From Strongylocentrotus purpuratus (taxonomy: Eukaryota > Echinodermata > Echinoidea > Camarodonta > Strongylocentrotidae), in contig NW_022145612.1 of assembly GCF_000002235.5 (NCBI RefSeq), positions 14,872,809 through 14,936,808 on the forward strand: a DNA stretch of 64,000 nt, read 5' to 3'. Positions 61,401 through 64,000 of this stretch are shown here, piece after piece. The translations under genes and the position numbers were made by a program. Numbering within the stretch: position 1 is the stretch's first letter; each line of letters starts with the position of its first letter. The notes under the pieces were generated by a model. The model searched no databases. It saw nothing but the letters and a program-made list of their open reading frames with translations, and was not told the origin of the DNA.

Positions 61401-63257
61401 TGTTAGAAGCACTATCAACACTTCTCTCTTTGTCATGTATAATTAAATCATTTAAAAACAAAATTGACAGACATGGAGTACTATATCCAATTTCTAAAAT
61501 TTCTATTCTGTTTGAGAGAAATTTTATTTACATAAAGTAGATAAGTACTGCATGATTGCTCAAAAGATTTTATCAGTCTGACAATGATGTACTTTTTGAC
61601 ATCATAAACAAGGTCTGTGTCAGATCGTCAATTGTTTTGTCCCGGTGAAAAGGTGACAAGGTCAAAGGTTCACTTAAATATTGTGATAAAAATCATAGTG
61701 CAGTGGTTCAGGCAGTTAAAGAGCAATACAAGTTTGAAGAAAAATACAATAAATAACTCACTTTTTTGTGCCTATTCCTTTGTTTCCCACTAGGTTTTCA
61801 AACAGGTATCATAAATAACATTTTGTTAAATGTGGTGTTTTAGAGATGTATTTCATTGTTGAAATTAGCTTTAAATATCTTCCATAGGAACAAGCTTCAT
61901 AATGTTCTACTTAAATCCCCAACTTTTACGAGAGAAAAAATAACTACAAGTACTTAAATTTAGTAGAACATTTCCTTGGGGGGGGGGGGGGTAGGAATAG
62001 AAAGGTTCTAGATACAAAAGTACACCATAGATCAAAAATCTTCTCAGTTTAACAAATATATTGCATGCATGCTGCACTGCTGTTAAAAAAAAAAATTGTC
62101 AATGAAAGTTACTGCGATATTAAATGCAATGCGTCATTTTCTGTTCTGTAGATTATTTACAAAATTCAGATATAACTCATTTGAATTGGATTGAAACTAA
62201 TCATGGGATGTTTTTAAACACAATGGTAAATCAAGACATCTCAAAATGATAAGTCATATCTTCTGTTAAGAGCCAAAATGACATTAACTCTGTATGAAAG
62301 GATATGAGTTTACGCCATCTTGGCTCTCATCAGACAATCATGATGAGAACTACTTGCTAACATGACAGTTGAGAAGTGCTTTGTATCAAACCTTTGTGAT
62401 TTGATGGCTTTTTAATTTTTCTTATTTAATATATCCCTCAAACAAGAATTGGTGTCACTTGTTTGCTAAATCAAGACTTTCATTATGGATCAAGATAACT
62501 TGGCTTTAATTCATACTCTCTCAATACTATTTCTTTCTCCCATGCCATTCAGATTCCTTGAAGCTTGAGAACATCCCCAATGGGTCCATCACCAAGAAGC
62601 TCCCTCAGCCCCCCACCACACCCACCAGTGACATCCAGACTCCGGAGTCCACCGCCAAGAGCAGTATCGCTTCCAACCGCTCCAAGAGTCCCACGTCCAG
62701 TGCTGAGCTGTCCAAGACAAATTCATCTACCCGATCCGCTTCAGAATCCAACTACAATGGTAACAACAATGCTGAGATTGCATATGAGGATGACATTGGC
62801 CAGGGGCAAGAGGATGCAGCATCCTCAAGAACATTGGATGTGCAGAGGCCATCACCGTTTGATAGACTCACGGATAGCATCATCACTAATATGTTTTCAT
62901 ACCTATCCACAAAACAATTATGCCGCTGCTCTTGTGTGAGCAGGAGATGGCATAGGTTAGCATGGCAGCCTACGCTATGGACTACAATACAGCTCTCCGG
63001 GAGAAGGCTGGATGTTAATTTCGCGTTGAAAGTGCTTGTGAAGCGGTTATCGCGAGAAACGCCGTACCTCTGCCTGTCGGTGGAGAGACTTTTCTTGAAT
63101 GGGTGCCATAGACTGTCTGACAAGGCCCTGGAACTCGTAGCTCATAGGTGCCCGGAGCTTCTTCATGTCGAATTGATGGGATGCCACCAGATCAGTAATG
63201 CTGCCATCTTTCAAATCGTCTCCAGGTGCCCTAACTTGGATTACCTGGACATCTCTG
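14913..63257 (+). CDS. FBXL7: FBXL7, F-box and leucine-rich repeat protein 7 (N-terminal part, runs off window)
   Basis: Three coding exons join in phase 1 with GT-AG introns of about 1.05 kb and 46.4 kb. The protein starts MKAIKHHVLKTFRVGATNGK, close to the GANNGK start of vertebrate FBXL7. A Ser/Thr/Pro-rich tail follows (about residues 28-160). The F-box runs from about residue 163 to 212 (PFDRLTDSIITNMFSYLSTK, then QLCRCSCVSRRWHRLAWQP). Cysteine-containing leucine-rich repeats begin near residue 233 (LFLNGCHRLSDKALELVAHR). 296 residues are visible and the rest of the repeats lie beyond the window. FBXL7 is the substrate-recognition part of an SCF ubiquitin ligase: the F-box binds SKP1 and the repeats bind substrate. 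In vertebrates and Drosophila it acts in proliferation and tissue-growth control. Huge introns are also seen in the vertebrate gene. Confidence 0.93.
15226..15614. mobile_element. TTAA-type MITE (AGGTAAAGACCAGT family), diverged copy
   Basis: The right half (from about 15420, CTTTCTGTGTACAGTGCTTG) matches the copies at 23209 and 48622 through to CTTTATCT then TTAA at 15614. The left end, near GATAAACTCCAGTTCTGG, is weakly recognisable. It is the oldest-looking of three copies and sits in FBXL7 intron 1. Confidence 0.6.
15875..15968 (+). repeat. Pure pyrimidine tract
   Basis: About 94 bases of only C and T (CCCT, CT and CCCTCCCT units) end 73 bp before FBXL7 exon 2. It is a simple repeat able to form triplex DNA. 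It might influence exon 2 acceptor use, but the real acceptor has its own TTTTCTCCTGAAATGTAG. Confidence 0.8.
16042..16146 (+). CDS. FBXL7: FBXL7 second coding exon
   Basis: 105 nt between an AATGTAG acceptor and a GTAAGAA donor, phase 1 to 1. It encodes KTNSSLSQSDLSLNAEDMSF, then KSNSPRTVDTASTS: a serine-rich disordered stretch with an SDLS motif also present in vertebrate FBXL7 (EDSDLSMRTLS). Confidence 0.88.
16365..16675. mobile_element. Long palindromic MITE, AATAGACC family, full copy
   Basis: The element is almost one palindrome: the left arm starts AATAGACCATTTTCGTAATG, and the right arm read in reverse complement starts AATAGACCATTTTTTGTAAT. They stay alignable through ACAAGTTA, ATTCACYTGTTA and AATTGTATTTC to a GGTAGGACAA core at the centre. 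The size is 311 bp. Two more copies are at 18301 and 37829. Confidence 0.75.
18301..18485. mobile_element. AATAGACC-family MITE, one arm
   Basis: ATAGCCATTTTCGTAATGTA, then ATTCACCTGTTAC, AATTGTATCTC and a CTTGCCCTACCTA end match the left arm of the 16365 element. The second arm is absent. Confidence 0.6.
19651..19935 (-). mobile_element. tRNA-derived SINE
   Basis: Read on the minus strand, a tRNA-like head (about 19935-19860) carries the B-box GGGGTTCGAGTCCC. A body follows, and the element ends GCGCTATATAAAAATCCG then a TTA repeat (19651-19665). A direct repeat of ATCACAAGGTCCGGGG abuts the B box. RNA polymerase III-type SINE; any frame through it is fortuitous. Confidence 0.7.
23149..23190. 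repeat. Half copy of the GAGCCAGAAGG hairpin family
   Basis: TCTGTTGAGAGCCAAAAGGG then CATTACATGTAACTC matches the left arm of the family. The right arm is missing because a different element begins at 23209. Confidence 0.5.
23209..23582. mobile_element. TTAA-type MITE, AGGTAAAGACCAGT family
   Basis: TTAA then AGGTAAAGACCAGT at the left; its reverse complement then TTAA at the right end. 374 bp, non-coding. The copy at 48622 is alignable over its full length. The TTAA target is piggyBac-like. Confidence 0.75.
23641..23720. repeat. GAGCCAGAAGG hairpin family, copy 2
   Basis: ACTGAGAGCCAGAAGGGTGG then TAACTCATAT forms the left arm. TAGAGTTA, ATGCCCTTTTGGC and ATCTCAGCAGA form the right. The loop is a few bases longer than in other copies. 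Confidence 0.6.
23750..24692 (-). repeat. BEL/Pao 3' LTR
   Basis: 943 bp, same sequence as the 5' LTR by eye. A purine-rich stretch, AAGGGGCCGGGA in element orientation (24693-24704), abuts it and is the likely polypurine tract. Confidence 0.93.
24693..26320 (-). other. BEL/Pao 3' non-coding region
   Basis: Between the gag-pol stop and the 3' LTR, about 1.6 kb has no long open frame. A direct duplication lies next to the gag-pol stop: unit 25941-26177 (237 bp) and a slightly shorter copy from 26178. Both hold GAGGCGGCGCTAGGCTCTCA and a TTCACCAAT block. Confidence 0.75.
26321..31783 (-). CDS. BEL/Pao gag-pol polyprotein
   Basis: 1820 codons in one frame. An N-terminal coiled coil (about residues 30-75) leads into a DUF1759-type Gag region (about 170-350). 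Zinc-knuckle cysteines follow (about 400-465, with CFNCLQSGH), then an aspartic protease (ALLDSGST, about 530), reverse transcriptase (about 800-1010, FYVDDCL) and RNase H (about 1130-1300). The integrase has a zinc-binding head (about 1440-1500) and a core (about 1520-1660, SDNGTNF), and a DUF5641-like tail closes the protein (about 1720-1810). Gag and Pol in a single frame is common in BEL/Pao. No envelope gene was seen. It is an element gene, not a host gene, and antisense to FBXL7. Confidence 0.93.
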   Translation of the reverse strand: MSQVGVDDVNPEDSASQVGKSSTTSSGLRTRAKRAAIAAELAVLQEEQEIELEEIRLKQRKAKLLLRAKLSAAEAEEDVYEQHRSGSKVSSIGNRSSSQQNVKQVHESAEHATEYHHHVSNHDVKEPALLQETIPFPAQQMASSPISGQAYQPRDDREFYLQTQVQQQRWLEAISLANVEMMKFDGSPLHFHEFMMSFDNLIGRSSLDSGTKLMKLYHCCEGEVKGIIQCCMVMEPLYGYQRARELLVERFGSKYKIGEAWIKRITTGPICHANDRKGLQKFADELKISMETLRAMDLLQEISSQRELLKVAERLPYYLKGRWLKLVRDIRQQERSPDISDMARFVSNAAEEANDPVFGDLTATTKRVETSNPAFNKKSTRSNYMYATEVTEVAVNLKCLKCRQEHSLFGCDSFKSMAPEMRFQFAQDNRLCFNCLQSGHTSRFCRLNRRCSVQGCQRKHTKFLHFAQDASSSAGRMTTTQAPVETQNNEVHQVQNGFVKKCVTGAGRCVLPIVPVRVRAQGENVFVNTYALLDSGSTSTFCAATLARELNATGRKQSLSLTTLEKRNSPIETSVISLIADTGPDTDCVKLPCVYTRDAINIRDTHIANVDDISGYHHLEGINLPIIERHEVGLLIGQDSPEALIPIEVRRGQHGPYAVRTKLGWSVSGPVGSSSDGVPKATSSFIDSNDRLEEQVSQFWKIEATDVLKKDKAMSVNDKKVMEIWERDIQREGAHFQLPVPFRRRPPNLPDNKWSAEQRLKSLARRLQRDQAMYVKYKQGIEDLLRKGYAEEVSEETRQPKDTPVWYLPHHPVLNPQKPDKMRIVFDCAAKHQGVSLNDAVLQGPDLISNLMGVLLRFRQQPVALMSDIEAMFHQVRVPPEDRDVLRFLWWKDGDFNKEPLVYRMCVHLFGGTWSPSVCSHALRQTARNGDGNGKVEASKAILENFYVDDCLVSVENEETAVKLAADLMVLLSEGGFRLTKWVSNNPFVLQSIPEEERANDVRGLDLNHDALPVERALGISWDVETDCLLYKFRPKDKPQTRRGILSVVSSIYDPLGYASPFILKAKMILQELTRLKLAWDEEIPSKEIERWNEWLQELPKMTEFQVNRCIKPHDFGKVAEYKLHHFADASEKAYGVVSYLRMKDVEGQVHCSILFARSRLAPLKRMTIPRLELMVATLSVTIDSMIQRELDLPLQESVFWTDSSIVLHYVKNEDKRFHTFVANRITTIHEGSEPRQWRHVNTDVNPADDASRGLTAEELTGRWKEGPKFLWSEECDWPKSLTVNESSLEHDPEVKQDKTGVFAAAESEVKATDRLLESYSSWFRLKKGIAWILKVKECLRRKARKDMNLLDMKQPVTVDEMTVAEEAIVRYVQQQTYAEEYRVLQQNKTTQRSPTRIAKSSPLSKLSVKLTDEGLICVGGRLHNAPLEEQTKHPVILPSKHHVVQLLVRHYHIMCGHSGKEYVLSLLRQRFWIIRGRLAVRHVLHKCFTCKRQRAKPVEQKMADLPADRVVPEKPPFSNVGVDCFGPYMVRQGRSSVKRYGCIFTCLVIRAIHIEVLHSLETDSFLNALHRFISRRGQPEIIRSDNGTNFIGAERELREGLKRWNQEKIHDNLLQQGIDWKFNPPRASHMGGSWERQIRTTRKVLNAVMKQQVLNEGLTTLMCLVEASINGRPLTITSDDARDAEPLTPNHLLLLRSKNALPPDVFQKHDLYGRRRWRQIQYLADLFWRRWVKEYLPSLQQRQKWLKETRNLEEGDIVLIIDNLPRNKWLTGRVIETYPGKDKLVRSVKLKHSTGILVRPVQKLCLLEEADSVLVNHSD
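31816..32758 (-). repeat. BEL/Pao 5' LTR
   Basis: 943 bp, starting TGTAAGATTT and ending TTAACGTCACA in element orientation. The gag-pol ATG follows after only 32 nt. No usual TGG-type primer-binding site is obvious in that short leader. Confidence 0.93.
32764..35831 (+). other. FBXL7 intron 2, right of the LTR element
   Basis: AT-rich intron with no exon seen. It includes a SINE (34029) and a partial GGGCCCTGTATCATAAAA MITE end near 33148. TACATGTA octamers are at 33439, 34300, 34306, 34657, 34854 and 35546. Confidence 0.5.
34029..34279 (+). mobile_element. tRNA-derived SINE
   Basis: The head has an A-box-like TACTCTAGTGGG (about 34039-34050) and the B box GGTTCAAATCT (34082-34092). The body contains CTCGACCCAGGTGTAGTAAG and the tail is an ATT repeat after CATAAGAACGACAT. 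The layout matches the tRNA-SINEs common in marine deuterostomes. Confidence 0.7.
35832..36025. mobile_element. Foldback MITE with CTGGGGGGCGTTTCATGAAA ends
   Basis: Arms of about 62 bp start CTGGGGGGCGTTTCATGAAA on both strands and carry AATTAGTCGGTG and ATATCATGTTCACC blocks. A loop of about 70 bp contains TTTAGTCAACGCTGACTAAA. No clear target duplication was seen. Confidence 0.75.
37829..37961. mobile_element. AATAGACC-family MITE, internally deleted palindrome
   Basis: AATAGACCATTTGTGTAAAT at the left and the reverse complement of ATTACAAAAATGGCCATT at the right share a long ATCAAATTTAATGCACAA core. This is a 133-bp version of the 311-bp element at 16365 lacking the middle. Confidence 0.65.
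40384..40530 (+). repeat. TAG/TGG trinucleotide repeat
   Basis: Long runs of GTA units are interrupted by TGGTGG and AGTGGTAGTGGTAG segments. Simple-sequence DNA; the tyrosine-rich minus-strand frame is an artefact. Confidence 0.85.
40766..40795. repeat. Half copy of the GAGCCAGAAGG hairpin family
   Basis: CTACTGAGAGTCAGAAGGGT then GTTACCCCAT matches the left arm of the family. The right arm is not recognisable. Confidence 0.45.
41846..41945. mobile_element. Partial copy of the CCCGGA foldback
   Basis: TTAAGCCCCAGTCCCATATA then CCGGACCA-type repeats, CATGGTCTGGGG and TGATCCGGGATGGTCCGGGA resemble the left arm of the neighbouring 41975 element. It lacks the other arm. Confidence 0.55.
41975..42452. 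mobile_element. TTAA-flanked foldback element made of CCCGGA repeats
   Basis: TTAA (41971-41974 and 42453-42456) flanks arms beginning GCTACAGTCCCATATACGTC. The arms (41975-42115 and 42302-42452) are near-perfect inverted repeats. They include TCCCGGACC units about every 10 bp and a GGTCCTGGAT tandem, three full units in the left arm and four in the right. The spacer is also CCCGGA-rich. All six frames tend to be open because of the repeat, but none is coding. Confidence 0.8.
42924..43071. mobile_element. GGGCCC-ended foldback MITE
   Basis: GGGCCCAGATTCACAAAACT at the left and, in reverse complement, GGGCCCTGTTTCTTAAAACT at the right are followed on both arms by TGTTATC. 148 bp, non-coding. 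A one-ended relative lies near 33148. Confidence 0.65.
43268..43326. repeat. GAGCCAGAAGG hairpin family, diverged copy
   Basis: GAGAGACAGGAGGATGTTA and GATAACCCCCTTCTGGTTTT then CATCAGA pair imperfectly, as in the better copies. Confidence 0.45.
44642..44715. repeat. GAGCCAGAAGG hairpin family, best copy
   Basis: The left arm reads TCTGTTTGGAGCCAGAAGG then ATGTTAACTC. The right arm reads GAGTTAACACCCTTCTGGCT then CTGAACAGA. The 29-bp arms pair almost perfectly around a loop of about 16 nt, so RNA of either strand would fold into a stable stem. Confidence 0.8.
44850..47500. repeat. Duplicated unclassified repeat region
   Basis: A block at about 44850-45065 (CTCTCGGACTATCCAGAG, GAGATAGG, AGTGACCTTGATGGGATG, CAAGCACTGCGTGC) recurs at about 46210-47430. 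That copy reads CTCTCAGACTATCTAGAG, GAGATAGG, AGTGACCTTGATGAGATG and CAAGCACTACGTGC. The second copy is split by the TTAA element at 46302. The DNA between them is also atypical (GGCAAACGTATATGGATAC, CCAAGTTTCATTGATG). I cannot assign a class. Confidence 0.5.
46302..47161. mobile_element. piggyBac-like MITE, CCCTAATAAGGCCGGG ends
   Basis: Perfect terminal inverted repeats CCCTAATAAGGCCGGG are flanked by TTAA (46298-46301 and 47162-47165). CCC ends and TTAA targets are the piggyBac signature. The interior includes a G run, inverted CATTATGGCCCCCCC blocks and a 107-bp tandem duplication (46381-46487, 46488-46595). No transposase frame. Confidence 0.82.
48483..48556. repeat. GAGCCAGAAGG hairpin family, copy
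   Basis: TCTGTTGACTGACAGAGGGG then CGTTAGCTC and GAGTTTACGCCCTTCTGGCT then CCAAACAGAC pair as in the other copies, with a loop of about 16 nt. Confidence 0.65.
48622..49024. mobile_element. TTAA-type MITE, AGGTAAAGACCAGT family
   Basis: TTAA then AGGTAAACCCCAGTATTGG at the left, and CTGGTCTTTATCT then TTAA at the right. It aligns with the 23209 copy throughout and has about 30 extra bases, including GCACGTGTCGTGCACGTGTG. Confidence 0.75.
50439..50463 (+). repeat. ATC trinucleotide repeat
   Basis: Short uninterrupted run of ATC units (about eight) in FBXL7 intron 2. Confidence 0.8.
51762..51868. repeat. Near-perfect hairpin, TTTTCACGAAGTGACGGTAG
   Basis: GTTTTCACGAAGTGACGGTA then GTGA on the left is repeated exactly in reverse complement on the right. 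ATATCGTC outside the stem is also symmetrical with GACGATAT. The loop is about 40 nt. It resembles a short MITE. Confidence 0.7.
52293..52402 (+). repeat. GA-rich purine tract
   Basis: A GA dinucleotide repeat with AAAG and GGGG interruptions. The serine/leucine-rich minus-strand frames through it are artefacts. Confidence 0.85.
56161..56237. repeat. GAGCCAGAAGG hairpin family, diverged copy
   Basis: CTGAGAGAAAGAAGGGCAGT and TAATGCCCTGATGACTCTCA then GCAGA form imperfect arms as in the copy at 23641. Confidence 0.5.
60027..60165 (+). repeat. C/T-rich tract
   Basis: CCACC, a C run, CCCACTCTCTCCC and a CT repeat make a largely pyrimidine stretch of about 140 bases in FBXL7 intron 2. Confidence 0.75.
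62262..62335. repeat. GAGCCAGAAGG hairpin family, copy
   Basis: TCTGTTAAGAGCCAAAATGA then CATTAACTC and GAGTTTACGCCATCTTGGCT then CTCATCAGA form the two arms. It lies about 220 bp upstream of the FBXL7 F-box exon. Confidence 0.65.
62553..63257 (+). CDS. FBXL7: FBXL7 exon with F-box and first leucine-rich repeats
   Basis: 705 nt, acceptor TTCAG and donor GTAGGT, phase 1 to 1. The first 100 or so codons are Ser/Thr/Pro/Asn-rich. The F-box core (PFDRL to WTTIQLSG) follows, then repeats carrying the L-L-L-GC-R-SD-AL pattern of the AMN1/cysteine-containing class: NGCHRLSDKALELVAHRCPE and MGCHQISNAAIFQIVSRCPN, ending LDISG. Codon use is GC-richer than the flanking intron, as expected for real coding sequence. 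Confidence 0.95.
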
Positions 63258-64000
63258 GTAGGTAGAAGGGAAATGAACTAAGTACTGGTTCAAATTCAAA
63301 GTAGGGTATCATCAATGGCATATGGGTGTAGATATTGAGGGGGGCAATGGAATCATGGGAAGGGAGAGGTCTCCACCAGCAGATGAAATGAAAAACTACA
63401 TCGCTACTGATTACACAGAGGTTGTTAGAAAGAGGTGTAACATCTTCTTTTCCTGTCTTACCCCTCTCTCTTTTAAATTTCTTTTTTGTCTTCCCCTTTT
63501 CCCCTTTTTTTTCCTTCTTTCTTTTTAATGCAATTTTATTGGGGGAGCATATATGCTGCCTCCCTATAAAATGGAGAGGGAGGGGGGGGGGGTAGCTTTG
63601 CCTCTGTTACTCAGCTATGACTTAGGTATCACCAAATGAAAGGGATGAATAAATAATCTGTTTTCTTGAGTGAAATGAAATATAAATAGGGTATTAAATC
63701 AAAGAAAATAAAATGTCTTTGTGCCTAACAATAATTGACATTTAATAGTAGTAGTACCATTTCTGGATTTGTAGTTAAAGTCATAACAAGGCTCTGATGC
63801 TACCACAAATCACCCCTGTTCATATGTGTCATTCTTACCTGTCAATAAGTTTCTAAAGCCAACTTATAAATTGTTGGAGTATCGACCTTACAATTCTGTG
63901 CTAATTTAACTATTTGTAAGCAACAAAAGTAGAATCAGTCGAAGAAGGGGAAATTGAAAGTGTTACATGAATTCCCAAAGGTGATATTGTAGTAGCTAAA
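63258..64000 (+). other. FBXL7 intron 3 (continues beyond window)
   Basis: Begins at the donor GTAGGTAG. It contains a pyrimidine-rich stretch (about 63440-63525) and a G run near 63580. No further exon before the window ends. Confidence 0.6.

Larger units (their letters stand above)
49025..62261 (+). other. FBXL7 intron 2, transposon-poor distal part
   Basis: Over 13 kb with only two short hairpins, simple repeats and no recognised exon or larger transposon. I found no TACATGTA octamer. Short open frames are more often on the plus strand, consistent with a T-rich transcribed strand, but none looks conserved. The patch at 54640-54930 is GC-richer. The region may hold enhancers; that is inference. 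Confidence 0.45.

Overview
The window looks like nuclear DNA of a marine invertebrate deuterostome, most likely an echinoderm such as a sea urchin or sea star. The grounds are AT-rich DNA with very long introns, two genes of clear animal ancestry (a myosin essential light chain and FBXL7), abundant short inverted-repeat transposons and tRNA-derived SINEs, a BEL/Pao LTR element, and a striking excess of the octamer TACATGTA. Species assignment is inference; no ribosomal or mitochondrial marker is present.

Two host genes lie head to head. On the minus strand (9783 down to 1126) is a six-exon myosin essential light chain. Its first coding exon is the ATG alone, and the spliced frame gives about 146 residues with EF-hand-fold domains. 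Exon 5 is 79 nt where the flanking phases demand 78, so the frame breaks there in this sequence. On the plus strand, FBXL7 (F-box and leucine-rich repeat protein 7) starts at 14913. Exons at 14913-14991, 16042-16146 and 62553-63257 are all joined in phase 1; the gene runs off the right edge. The F-box and the first leucine-rich repeats are in the last visible exon. A tentative 5'-untranslated exon ends at 13306.

About 46.4 kb of the window is one FBXL7 intron. It contains a BEL/Pao LTR retrotransposon (23750-32758, minus strand) that looks whole, with LTRs that match by eye and a 5-bp target duplication. It also holds many small transposons, a duplicated unclassified repeat (44.85-47.5 kb), and a quiet, transposon-poor stretch (about 49.0-62.5 kb) that may carry regulatory DNA.

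The transposon landscape is the richest part of the window. There are two non-autonomous hAT elements with exact 8-bp target duplications (1577-2652 and 10097-10650), the second with uninterrupted C48 and C54 runs. At least six insertions are flanked by TTAA (piggyBac-like targeting), among them a 478-bp foldback built from roughly 10-bp CCCGGA-type repeats (41975-42452). Another family of long palindromes begins AATAGACC. The most unusual item is a dispersed family of hairpins about 73 bp long, with arms containing GAGCCAGAAGG and GTTAACTC. It has seven full or near-full copies and three half copies here, one probably inside the light-chain 3' UTR. I do not recognise it as a described family.

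No tRNA or rRNA genes, CRISPR arrays or bacterial features were seen. Most other open frames are chance or low-complexity frames and were left out.
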